A stretch of 64,000 bases of DNA. Origin: Antedon mediterranea (Eukaryota > Echinodermata > Crinoidea > Comatulida > Antedonidae). The notes beneath the pieces were generated by a model. It was not told the DNA's origin. It was given only the letters and a program-made list of their open reading frames with translations, and ran no database searches. This document shows positions 23,701-34,217 of the stretch, piece after piece (position 1 is the stretch's first letter; the number at the start of each line of letters is the position of its first letter). The position numbers and the translations under genes were made by a program. The stretch is from NCBI RefSeq assembly GCF_964355755.1, contig NC_092678.1, positions 21,610,922-21,674,921 of the forward strand. Reading direction: 5' to 3'.

Positions 23701-24053
23701 AAATCATTTCTACTTTGACTTCTGAAATGTCCATGGTATCCTGAGGAAAACTGGAAAAAAAATTACATATTATTTATTATTAGTCTGCAAGGAGTACTAG
23801 GCCTAGACCTATCCTTCAGTACTGGAATGCCTAGTAAAGAGGGTAGTAGTAGGCATAACCTAGACTCACAGTACAGGCCTGCTATTACTACAGACGGGCC
23901 ACACTGTATTGTTTGTAGGCCTCTAGGCTCTAGTCATAATTAATAGTTGCACCCACAAACGACGACAGCAGAGAGTGGGGAGAGAGAGGATCGACATGGA
24001 ATCAGATTAATGATGCTACTTACCCAGCTTCCTTGAGTTTTCGCCGCCGCCAT
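20738..24053 (-). CDS. Uncharacterised 320-residue protein, four exons
   Basis: Minus-strand exons: 24024-24053 (ATG), 23637-23750, 23327-23404 and 20738-21478 (TAG at 20738). All introns are phase 0 with GT..AG ends, giving 320 residues. I do not recognise the family. There is no signal peptide or membrane segment. The N-terminal half is rich in Ser, Arg, Lys, His and Phe, with short motifs such as SSGYHGHFRSQSRNDF (about 12-27), ERPTVHHFSKHDN and SSYKSKFLPDFISWVP. The middle has RPSEGLTNLRRSR and DCLNWYRGP; the C-terminus is low complexity. Basic, Tyr/Phe/Pro-punctuated proteins of this sort include microtubule inner proteins of cilia and sperm tails, but that is only a resemblance in style. 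The start codon has a good context in a GCCGCCGCCATGG-type sequence. It is divergent from the IHO1-like gene, 742 bp away. Confidence 0.8.
21520..21702. mobile_element. MITE, family A (well preserved)
   Basis: Near-perfect inverted ends: GTGGTTCCCACTAGCGACGC on the left and TTCTAGTGGGAACCAAGC on the right, with GCAACGCAAGGACGTAACG / CGTCCTTGCGTTACG arms. An internal GACCAATCACAAGCGATGG faces TTCGCTTGTGATTG. It lies in the last intron of the uncharacterised minus-strand gene, about 40 bp beyond the exon boundary at 21478. Confidence 0.85.
22252..22738. mobile_element. Terminal-inverted-repeat element, family C
   Basis: The left end (AGGGAGGATACGTCACACAC then ACGTATTCGTTTTTCGTAAG) is mirrored by the right end (GTGTGACGTATCCGTTTTCG, then CGTATTCGTAAGGTTGCG and AACCTCCCTAAT). 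Internal CGAATACG words occur on both strands. There is no coding capacity in about 490 bp, so it is non-autonomous. It sits in the last intron of the uncharacterised minus-strand gene. Confidence 0.65.
22893..22998. mobile_element. MITE, family B (diverged short copy)
   Basis: It runs from CATCTATACTATCAAATTGT through GTGATGATGTCATATCACTA to GTCAAACTAGTTTGAT. Termini are degraded relative to the other family B copies. Confidence 0.5.
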
Positions 24054-24795
24054 GGTTTAAAACCTTGTTTAATATCAATTAATGGAAATCATAAATAGTT
24101 TTAACTTAACATCCAAACAAAATGTTATAATCACTGCTCTGCTGCTGCTGTGATTACATACAAAACACTCGTGCTGTTTCTAAGTAGCAAGAAACGTCGA
24201 CTTCCGTAAACACGATCTGTATCCAGGTAACTTATAAATATTCATAGATTAAGCTCCGCCTCTTTTGATGGTGGCGGGCTTCTTAAAATTTTCTAAAAAG
24301 ATCTTTAAACTTTTTTTGGAGCTCGTGTGACATGGGCAGACGATCAATTTTTTGGTAATAATTTAGGCTCATTAATAGACTATAATATTTGACTGTTTTA
24401 TAGAATATTTTAGAAATATAACTAATTTAAGAATGGGTGTCTTTTTCTAACCGAATTAAAGTCCTCTTCCTTTAGAAATTAATGAGGCTAGGTCCCCCTC
24501 TCACCGGGCCTCTCGCACTCAATGCTGCTGGCAACCTATATAGAGGGGCCTAGCCTAGGCTAGGCCTACTAGGCTAGCTATTATTAGGCTAGCTATGCCT
24601 ACTCTACTAGGCTAGACCTAGCTAGGCATTCAGGCTAGTGGGCTAGCCTAGGCCCTAGCTAGTGTACCAACTAGAAAAGCCTAATTTATTTAGTAGCGCT
24701 AGGCTAGGCTAAGTACTTTTCTTGGTGGTAAAGTGTCCGAATGTTTTGTGAATTTATAATTATAGGCCTATTTCTTTTAATTTTTGTATAGAAAC
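24054..24795. promoter_or_regulatory. Putative bidirectional promoter
   Basis: 742 bp separate the start codons of two divergently oriented genes. The minus-strand gene side has short CG-containing text around the ATG and AAACGTCGACTTCCG near 24200. The plus-strand side includes a CTAGGC-rich low-complexity tract at about 24535-24720. A TATAG just before the plus-strand ATG could be a splice acceptor, so a non-coding first exon may also lie here. No clear TATA box or named factor site can be asserted. Confidence 0.45.
24535..24720. repeat. CTAGGC-rich low-complexity tract
   Basis: It is composed mostly of overlapping words such as GGCTAGGCCTA, AGGCTAGC and CCTAGGC, many self-complementary around CTAG or AGGCCT. 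It lies in the spacer between the divergent genes. No longer unit is apparent. Confidence 0.7.
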
Positions 24796-27700
24796 ATGTT
24801 TAACAACAAAGTTAGTCGAAAGGAATTGTTTACATCAAATCCTGGGTAAGTGATATGAACATTTTTTTGTACACCACCAACATTCATCTCATAATATGAC
24901 ATGATTGATTGACCAATTAAAATCAAATCAACTTGCCAAGTAAAAATTAATGATATTTATCTGTTTAGCTATTATTAATCTAGCTAATACTAAATATAAA
25001 GTAATTAACAATATTTTGCAAGTTTTGCAGTTATTCCACATAAAACCATTGGCAGCATGTTGCTAGTGTAACACTCTGACCATCAGGTCAACAACCCCTT
25101 TTCACTATTTCTCCCTACTCCATCTATTAACATTCCTAGTGGTTTCTTCCTATCCCTAGGTACTCTTTGTTCACTCTCCTATAAACCACATCCTTAATCA
25201 ATTACTGTTTCCTCATCATCATGGAATGTTCTCGTTACTAAATAATCCCCTCCCAGTACATGCATATTAGGACCTTTCCTTAAATATAGATGTACTGCTA
25301 AGAGGAGAAAAAAAGAAAAAGCAGGTTCACTAAAAATACTACCGTTACACTAGAATCAACTATAGTATAATATTGTTTTATTTTCAGACAAATTCTACAA
25401 CAAGTCTACCGCAAAGATTTCAATGATTCAGCTTTTCAGTCAAGTGAACAAAGTGAAAATAGTTCACAAATAGACAACTCTCAAGGATCATATGATGTGT
25501 ACTCACAAAAGTTTTCACAGTCTTGCTCCCAGCCATCAGAAGTATGTACATTTATTATCCAAACTAGACAGAATAATAACTTGTTCTATGGTACAATAGC
25601 TGTATTCAATATAATATAATGTCAAACCCCTGCTATGGGACACCCTAATCAGGGCACCTCATGAAATAAGCAAGGAGTAAACATTTAGAAGACACTTCTA
25701 CTCAGGGAACATCGCCATTTAGAGGAAACGTTGTTTGATCCCTTGCATTTTTTTTGCCTAAAGCTCTGTCTACACTATCAAACTAGTTAGACAAAAAAAG
25801 TGTGATATGCCCAAATATGGTAGTGATATGCTCAAATATTATAGTGATATAACATTATCATGTATTGTCCATCACATTTTTTGTCATATAAAGTTTGATA
25901 GTGTAGACAGGACTTCAGTATGAATGGTGAATAATGCCAGTGAAGTATTGCCGCAATCGTAACATTTCTTGCCAAACTATAATAACTGTTTACGATTTTT
26001 AATCTTTTAATTTTGTATATTTATGTAGCGACCCCTTATACTAATTTTGTGTATTAAGAAACTTTTTTATAAGCTTGTACAAATGTTTTACTTGGTGCAA
26101 TATTTTTTGTATTTCAATGTTTTTAAGGGGCAACAGACTCTTTGAGTTATAGTAATTGTTTTGCTTTCGTTGCCCCTGACCATTTTGCTTTTTTTCTGTT
26201 CTGTATCTGTTTATTGGTCAAATAAATGAATGAAACATATAAAATATATAAGAATCGTAAGTTTTTATAATAATAATAGTGTATCTAATCTCCTTTGCAG
26301 AATTCTTCTAGTCAGAGATATTACAAAAAATACATGTCTAAGGGTCCTTTATTTCAAAGAGATGCACCTTACAATAATGAAAGGCCTAAGTCATCGAAAC
26401 GAGCAACAGATTATCTTGAACACTTAGAGGTTAACAAACAAAAAGCAAAAGAAAAAGACAACAGGTAAGTCCTGAAGGTATATATATATACCTAAATACA
26501 AAATGTTGTTTTAGGTATACTTATAATAGCAAATGATAATAATATAGCAGTTGAAGACAAGCCTTGTCTCACTGAGAAGAGAGTATATAATTTGGTTATT
26601 CAGACTTATTATTTTGTTTTTTAGAGACCTACTAAATACGTTTGTATCACTTGTTAAGGATTGTTCAGATGATGTCAAGTCAGCCGTACAGATTATTAAA
26701 GACAGCGTCAATAGAAACTTGTCGGACAGTGCTGACCAATCAGCCATGCTTATTGATAAAAGTAGGTATTTAAATTTTCTATTGGGAACTATATATAATA
26801 TGTACATATAACCCCCAGTGTTGTTGGACAGGCAGCGCTTGCAGAAATGTCTAGATAAGTATATGAGTTTATAAGTTTCTTTTTTTTAGTAATTAAAATT
26901 CATCAACACAAATAAAAAATATTTTTAATCACCCCTTTTTTTTGCAGTCAATGAAGGTCTGACTTTGCATTATCAACGGCTACTTGAGGCTATTCAGACT
27001 GACCATAAGCAGCGACTGACCACATCTGAGCTGAGAGAGATTATTGCAACTGTAAGTTTAGTTATTACTTATTCTCAATGTATATAATAATAAATTAAAA
27101 ATTCTTTTATTGCAATCAATTATTTGTGGTTGGATATAACAATATTTAAACATCAATATCAATTATAATTTATTTGTAATGTAATATTATATATATTATT
27201 ATTATAAACAGGTATTTAATTTTATGTTTGACTTCTTTGTATTTTAAACACAGCGTGATGCTAAGATTGAGCTTTTGGAGTTCCAGTTGGAGACCGCTCA
27301 GAAGGCAAGAGATGAGAAGGTCATGCTATTCCTAAAAGAAGCTTATAATGAACAGAAACAGACAACAAAGAACCAGCTGGATCAACTTCAAAAGAACCAA
27401 CAACTGTCCAATGAAGAGCATTTAAAAACCCTACAACAGCAACAAGAACAGTTCAACAAAGAAAAGAATGTTGATGTGGATAAACAGTGTAAACATTGTG
27501 ACGGCAAAGATGTGCCTTCAGATCCGACGGTGCCATCTTCAATCCCTCAAGTGCCATCAGAAAGAGGTCAACCAGTTGCAAGAGGAGTTTATCCATATTC
27601 TTTACAACAAGGAATTCAACAACCTCAACCACTCTGTACAGCATTACCACCTGCGCTCTACCATACAAACCCAGTCGCCCAATCATGTTGGCCTACGCAG

Positions 27701-30700
27701 CCTCCATTAGCTCCAAATATGCACGGTAGCATGAACCATCCTCTGACTAACCAGCAACTGTATAGTAGTTTGTATCAGCGTGAGCATACCAGTTCAGTAC
27801 CACTATCATCATCTACTCCTTCAATCTCTCCTATTGTGTCGGCATCATTTGCCAGATGGTCAAAGGAATCGATTATAAAGAAACCCTCACCAATTGCGAC
27901 CATTGTTCCGCTCATTAAATCTAGTAGTCAGGATGGTCATAGACAAGAGGGTAGTAGAGAAGATGTCCATAGACAAGATAGTGGTAGAGAAGATGTCCGT
28001 AGACAAGATAGTGGTAGAGAAGATGTCCGTAGACAAGATAGTGGTAGAGAAGATGTCCGTAGACAAGACAGTGGTAGAGAAGATGTCTGTAGACAAGATA
28101 GTTGTAGAAAAGATGTCTGTAGACAAGATAGTGATAGAGAAGATGTCCGTAGACAAGACAGTGGTAGAGAAGATGTCTGTAGACAAGATAGTTGTAGAAA
28201 AGATGTCTGTAGACAAGATAGTTGTAGAAAAGATGTCCGTAGACAAGATAGTGGTAGAGAAGATGTCTGTAGACAAGATAGTGGTAGAAAAGATGTCCAT
28301 AGACAAGATAGTGGTTGGGAAGATGTCCGTAGACAAGACAGTGGTAGAAAAGATGTCCGTAGACAAGGCACTAGTAGATATGATACCGATACAAATGCTG
28401 ATTTGACTAAAAACCAACAAAGAAGATTGGATCTTCCTGTGAGACAATCTCAGAGGCTTCGACCTGTTAAAGAGAGTCATAATGCAAGATCCTCTAATAT
28501 GGGTTACTACGCAAAAGATAAACATTCCCAAAAAGTGGAGATATTACAGTTTAGAAGAAAAAAAAGAAAATCACCAGTAGCGGAGAAGTCGCATCCAGAA
28601 AATGTGGACATGGTCGTTTCACAACAACGTGCAAGAAATCAAAATAAAAAGAACACTTCTGCAGATAGATCTAATGTGAGGAAAAACTTCAAAAGCAATA
28701 AGGCAAAACCGAAGAGAAAATCCTTCAGAGGCCTGTCAAAAAGTTTATCTTATTCTGACCTAAGCACTGCCACTCATGCAGCTAATACAACTGGTACATT
28801 GAAGAGACATCACAGCCTTACTACTAACCCTGATACCACCAGCTCAGAAGATGAAGATGGAATTTTTCTAAGCTTTTTAGATGAAAACTCACCGGAGATA
28901 TGTACATCAACACAAGGTCAGTAAACATTTTAGTTTATTCAAAAGGTTAGCAGAATGCTATTTATGTCATTAGAGAACTAACATTTAAAGATGTATTGTC
29001 CCTTTGACTAATTCCTAAAAAAATAAAAGATTTCGAAAAAAGGTGGGTCAATTTGAATTATCATAATAGTTATTAACTATCACCAACAATTTTTCAAAAA
29101 AAAAATCATTTAACTGAAATACAGATGTTTTTTTTGTTGTTTTTTTTTACTTCCAGTCAAAGTTTTCAATCAAAACATATCCCATAATGAAACGCGCTTG
29201 TTTGGCTACTCTGTATGCATAATCATAAAACTTCCTCATGATATGTGTGAAAATACCTTCTTAACCGTGACGAGTTGTAAACAATCCTAATTTAGCATAT
29301 GCATAATGCATACTCATGGTTTGAAATCTTTGTTTACTTAATTCGCTCGCGACGATTTTCCAGATGAAATGTAATCAAACTAATTTACCTGTTAATTACC
29401 TAAACTTGTTGTTTTTGGCTCGAATTTTCGACTTAAAGTGAATAACTTTAATATTACTTTGATATGGCCACTTTAAATTTAGAATATTTTGACCGCAACT
29501 ACACCAAATCCACAAATTTGGCCTAGTCACAGGGAGTTGTCACAATTTTCTTCCTGCTGCACAGTGCACTTTTAAAAGCTTTGTACCAAATGCTAAAGTT
29601 CACAGCATTGTCTATTACCATATTAATAATGTTAAATGCATGACTTTCAATTTATGAATCAACTTGAAATTAAGTGATTGTAATTAAAGTTACAAGTTAC
29701 TTTAAAATGTCATGCACGCTTTAATTAAAATATGGCAGCTCAATTTTCTTTATTAATAAGATATGATGGTTAAGTGAAGTTAATGAATAACCTCTATACA
29801 CCTAAAACATTATATATTTCCAACAATTGTTAACTTCGACCTAGTCATTTGTTGAGTACTTGCACTCTTTGTATATTAGCAGTGTGTGTTTAATTTACTA
29901 CAAATCACTTTAATCATTGCCATTGTCTTGTTTGGCAACATAGGCATCTTCCTTGATTAATGCACGTTATTAAAAGATGGCTCTAAGCTGTAATTAACAC
30001 ACTTTAGTTTTAGGCTCCAACAAACAAATTGTTGTAAAAGGAAGCCTTTTAAAAGAAATATTTCGTTACAGAGGCCTAATTTTGTTGAAATTTAATAATG
30101 ATTTTCTATAATGTATAATATTCAAATAGTACAGTACTATAACCCTTCCTTTGGTACACCCCTATAAACAAACGAGTGGCAATATATGTCTTAATACTAT
30201 GGCTAACCCATGTCAAGGAACACCACCATTAAGGTCAATTTACAAACACGAGCAGTAACGGTCAAGCGTAAAATCGCGTAGCTTGTCCCACAAGAAACCC
30301 TTCCTCCGCTCTGTGTAAAGGAGTAACATAGATTCTATATTTTTATTACTGTTACCACTCGTTGGTGTGAATTGACCTTTAGGGGGACACTTTTTTAGGT
30401 CCCAAGGGTGTCCCTTTTTTATGGGTTCTATCATATTATGAATAAAATAAAGTTTTTTTTTGTTTTTAATATAGATTTATTTTTAATAACAATGTTTATT
30501 TTTCAAATAGGTGAAAAACTGATGTCGGGCAATATTATCTTAAAGTACCCTGATACTGATGACTCACAGCTAGAGAGCTCTCAAGGAAGTATTGACGTTT
30601 CAAAACTGCAACTTGAACGTACGTGTAAACAAACAAAATTCAATAAATAGATAAATTCTATGATTAAATATTTTTCTGAAAATCTCATGATTTCCAGAAA

Positions 30701-32528
30701 ATTATAATATATAAAAATATAATACAAAAAGCAGCAAACTAAATATAATACATATTATGGGCAGCATACACAAGGAAAATAAAAAGTCTGTACAGCCTCG
30801 TGGGATTACATAGAACTATCAGCCTTTTACTGGTACTAATAATATGGATTGTTACTGACCTATCACCTAATCTTCAGACATTATAGATTTTAAAGAAATC
30901 GTGTTTCTTGTTATGTTACCCATCAGGTAATTCTTCCTACAAATTAATTTAAAAATTATTTGCTGTACTTCGTCAATTTGGTTATTTATTTATCATATGC
31001 CATCTAGAACACTCTGCCAGAGTTAGAGATTAAATGTTTATATTATATATTAGTAAACATTAGAAAAACAGATGCATTTTATAAACATGTGTTGTTTATT
31101 GCATCAAACCAGGTACATTATGATATTAATATTGATTTCTGTCCATGATTATTATACCAACATAGTATCAAAGTAGTTTTATGATAAAACTACTTTGAAG
31201 TAAACAACAGATCAAAATTTTAACAAAAACAAAATGATAAATTTTATGTTGAAAATCTAAGCAAGAATTTTCCAATACTTGATTGTGTTTATATTTTCAA
31301 ACGCCATCAAAAAAGTTGAATCACTCGCCATATTCAAGCAACAAATCTCATCTTTTTAATTGCTTTTCTTAATAAATAGTTTCTGTTGATGGTTCAGTGC
31401 TTAAAGAGCCCTGTGTATTTTGAGCTATATTAAATTGAACACTATTATTATCATTATATTTGGAAATTTTTATGTGAGAAAACAAACTTTTCCTTTTTTA
31501 TTATTGTGTATTTAATTTGTACTATAGTACACTCAATGTGTTATTTTATAGGAAACGCAGAAAGCGAGAAATTTGAAAGAATGGAACAAGATTGTTCAGT
31601 AGATGAAAATGATGATTATGACGATAATGATGATGATGATGGTGATAATGATAATGAAGATGATATCTTTAGTGTTGGTGAGAAAAACACCCAAGAAATT
31701 TCTCATTCTAGACGAGATATCAAGGTAAATAACAGTGGTGTAAGGCAGTGGGGAAAGCTTATTGTGTTGCACTTCTAAAGGGCTGGATAACTGTATTGGG
31801 GCTTGTCATGGTTTGGGACCCATGGGGTTAGCCAGTAGGCATTCATAGCCGTTGCGCTGCTGTAAATATAATAAGTAGTTTATTGTTGTGAGTGAGTGAC
31901 CAAGCGGTTAAGAAAGTGGAACAGTAATTACGTAGCCATAATATCGGCAAGGGATCAAACCTATATTGATTGAATGTATAATAGTAGTGCACCGTTTGTA
32001 TGCTGATATTAATTAATTGTTGTGTTATGTACATAGATATCAAGGCAGGGTCAGTGTCCTTTTTTTGTGAGTGAGTGAATGACCGAGCGGTTAAGACAGT
32101 GGAACCGTAATTACGTAGCCATAATATCGGCAAGGGATCAAACCTATATTGATTGAATGTATAATAGTAGTGCACCGTTTGTATGCTGATATTAATTAAT
32201 TGTTGTGTTATGTACATAGATATCAAGGCAGGGTCAGTGTCCTTTTTTTGTGAGTGAGTGAATGACCGAGCGGTTAAGACAGTGGAACCGTAATTACGTA
32301 GCCATAATATCGGCAACGGATCAAACCTATATTGATTGAATATATAATAGTAGTGTACCGTTTGTATGCTGATATTAATTAATTATTGTATTATTATATA
32401 CATAGATATCAAGGCGGCATCAATGTCCTAGCAGTCGACGACAACTTCTAAACATGTCCGATACGAACATTCTGGAAATCTCTAAATATATTCGTCAACA
32501 GAAATCAAGGAGACAAGATGGTAGGTAA
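24796..32528 (+). CDS. IHO1/CCDC36-like meiotic coiled-coil protein (tentative)
   Basis: Nine coding exons: 24796-24845, 25388-25541, 26301-26464, 26625-26761, 26948-27051, 27254-28916, 30511-30618, 31552-31724, 32406-32528 (TAA at 32526); all phases fit, 891 residues. Residues 43-73 hold six SQ motifs. A KKYMSKGPLF block follows, then a helical segment (LEHLEVNKQKAKEKDNRDLL, then FVSLVKDCSDDVKSAVQI) and a coiled coil to about residue 270 (Gln/Lys/Glu rich). Residues 436-579 are a decapeptide repeat, followed by Lys/Arg-rich text and an acidic run (about 810-835). SQ cluster, LLEQFEEKKKRAKDK-like block, helix and disordered tail are the order in IHO1 (CCDC36), which binds HORMAD1 and supports meiotic double-strand-break machinery; this is family resemblance from memory. 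In the last exon, GT at 32521 is an alternative donor, so the C-terminus is less certain. Confidence 0.62.
25760..25917. mobile_element. MITE, family B
   Basis: The left end AAGCTCTGTCTACACTATCA and the right end TTTGATAGTGTAGACAGGAC are inverted repeats. The interior contains AGTGTGATATGCCCAAATAT. It lies in the intron between the 25388 and 26301 exons of the IHO1-like gene. Confidence 0.8.
26026..26234 (+). mobile_element. Probable 3' end of a non-LTR retrotransposon
   Basis: The stretch ends GTTTATTGGTCAAATAAATG followed by a short TGAA-type tail, after a moderately pyrimidine-rich run (GCCCCTGACCATTTTGC, CTGTTCTGTATCTG). This is the style of LINE 3' untranslated ends with an AATAAA and simple-repeat tail. 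No reverse transcriptase is present; the copy would be strongly 5'-truncated. Confidence 0.35.
27957..28379 (+). repeat. Coding 30-bp minisatellite (decapeptide EDVRRQDSGR)
   Basis: About 14 head-to-tail units of 30 bp inside the largest exon of the IHO1-like gene, encoding variants of EDVRRQDSGR (HRQDSGREDV, CRQDSCRKDV and so on). Variation is mostly single-base. Because the period is a multiple of three and the units are similar, several other frames on both strands are also open across the array; those are shadows. The array alternates acidic and basic residues with a Ser, suggesting a flexible charged linker. Confidence 0.95.
28917..30510. other. Intron of the IHO1-like gene
   Basis: AT-rich; apart from the family D element at 30.2-30.4 kb, nothing but simple A/T runs is seen. 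The next intron (30619-31551) also shows no feature beyond a short self-complementary ATCAAAGTAGTTTTATGATA hairpin near 31170. Confidence 0.6.
30233..30385. mobile_element. MITE, family D (GGTCAATTTACA termini)
   Basis: The left end GGTCAATTTACAAACACGAG and the right end, reading CTCGTTGGTGTGAATTGACC, are imperfect inverted repeats, with GTAACGGTCAAGCG-type subterminal text. It matches the longer element at 39.06-39.25 kb. Confidence 0.65.
31895..32420 (+). repeat. 183-bp tandem duplication carrying SINE-like head and splice acceptor
   Basis: The word CGAGCGGTTA (CAAGCGGTTA in copy 1) occurs at 31901, 32084 and 32267, an exact 183-bp period. Each unit has a tRNA-like head (TGACCGAGCGGTTAAGAC, CGTAGCCATAATATCGGC, GGATCAAACC), then AT-rich DNA ending TACATAG followed by ATATCAAGGC. 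In the third copy that ATATCAAGGC is the start of the last exon of the IHO1-like gene, so the first two copies carry decoy acceptors at 32036/32037 and 32219/32220. Confidence 0.9.
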
Positions 32529-32540
32529 ATAAAACGATTC

Positions 32541-33535
32541 CATTATATCAAAAATGGTTTAGGAATTGCACTATATAACACCAACCTACTAACAAAATCA
32601 TCACATTATATCACAAATGGTTTAGGAATTGCACTATATAACACCAACCTACTAACAAAATCATCACATTATATCACAAATGGTTTAGGAATTGCACTAT
32701 ATAACACCAACCTACTAACAAAATCATCACATTATATCACAAATGGTTTAGGAATTGCACTATATAACACCAACCTACTAACAAAATCATCACATTATAT
32801 CACAAATGGTTTAGGAATTGCACTATATAACACCAACCTACTAACAAAATCATCACATTATATCACAAATGGTTTAGGAATTGCACTATATAACACCAAC
32901 CTACTAACAAAATCATCACATTATATCACAAATGGTTTAGGAATTGCACTATATAACACCAACCTACTAACAAAATCATCACATTATATCACAAATGGTT
33001 TAGGAATTGCACTATATAACACCAACCTACTAACAAAATCATCACATTATATCACAAATGGTTTAGGAATTGCACTATATAACACCAACCTACTAACAAA
33101 ATCATCACATTATATCACAAATGGTTTAGGAATTGCACTATATAACACCAACCTACTAACAAAATCATCACATTATATCACAAATGGTTTAGGAATTGCA
33201 CTATATAACACCAACCTACTAACAAAATCATCACATTATATCACAAATGGTTTAGGAATTGCACTATATAACACCAACCTACTAACAAAATCATCACATT
33301 ATATCACAAATGGTTTAGGAATTGCACTATATAACACCAACCTACTAACAAAATCATCACATTATATCACAAATGGTTTAGGAATTGCACTATATAACAC
33401 CAACCTACTAACAAAATCATCACATTATATCACAAATGGTTTAGGAATTGCACTATATAACACCAACCTACTAACAAAATCATCACATTATATCACAAAT
33501 GATGTAGAATTACATCCCCAAAAAATATTGCACTA
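32541..33535. repeat. 63-bp minisatellite, 15 near-identical copies
   Basis: The word TTTAGGAATTGCACTATATA starts at 32558 and recurs every 63 bp through 33440, giving 15 units with almost no differences between interior copies; edge units are diverged. It begins about 13 bp after the presumed stop of the IHO1-like gene. One frame has no stop across the array but has no in-frame ATG either. Homogeneity implies recent expansion or ongoing gene-conversion-like turnover. Confidence 0.97.
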
Positions 33536-34217
33536 ATGTTGATACAAAACCTACTAACAAAATCATTACATGTTACAAATAAAGTTTTTTTTCCTTACAA
33601 TTTATGATTTTCTAAAAATATAAATTAAAATATATTGGAAACCCCTATTAAGGGGACACCTTTTGGAACCAAACAAAGTCCCTCCTGGATAGGTTTGACT
33701 GTAATGTTAAATCATAATATAATAATAGTATTGGCCTATGTATCCCCTTAATAGGGAATGATAGTCCCCTTAATATAAGGATGATACTGTAATACTATTT
33801 TTACCGCCATTATTACATCTCTCCACTGCTTCCCTTCTTGTTCATCATTTACCTTTTCTTTTAAATCTTAAAATTGAAAATCAACTAGTCATGAAGGCCT
33901 AATATATGCTGTAAATGATTTTTTACGATACAATTATTTATTTTCGCGTACAAATTTATTACTTTTTAGCACAGTTTTAAAAGCATTTGAAGGAAGAAAC
34001 AAAATATTGTGCAATGTTTAAAATAAAAAATATATAGAAAATATTATTTTCAATTATAAAAAATATGTGCAATTTAAAAATAGCTATATAAAGGAAATAC
34101 AGACATATAACTATAACATTAGTTGTTAATGCTAAGTTACATAATGTTTTTTTGAAAATGAAATTGTTAGTTTTGTTGATAAGGATGCAGATTTAATAAT
34201 ATAAAATATATACAACA

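Noticed and set aside
27887-28531. Antisense ORFs of 144 and 214 residues and a second sense ORF of 170 residues
   Set aside because: They are shadows of the 30-bp coding repeat in other frames; only the 27254-28916 frame connects in phase with flanking exons.
31843-32316. 157-residue minus-strand ORF with an internal duplication
   Set aside because: It is the 183-bp tandem repeat read on the wrong strand, including a tRNA-like SINE head.
32526-33534. Stop-free frame of about 336 codons through the 63-bp array
   Set aside because: A 63-bp unit is 21 codons, so a stop-free unit stays open for the whole array by chance (roughly one frame in three for such a unit). There is no in-frame ATG, and upstream it runs into the TAA of the preceding exon.
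32541-33535. CRISPR-like regular spacing
   Set aside because: The units are tandem with no unique spacers, and the setting is an animal genome; the same holds for the 24-, 55-, 61- and 92-bp arrays.
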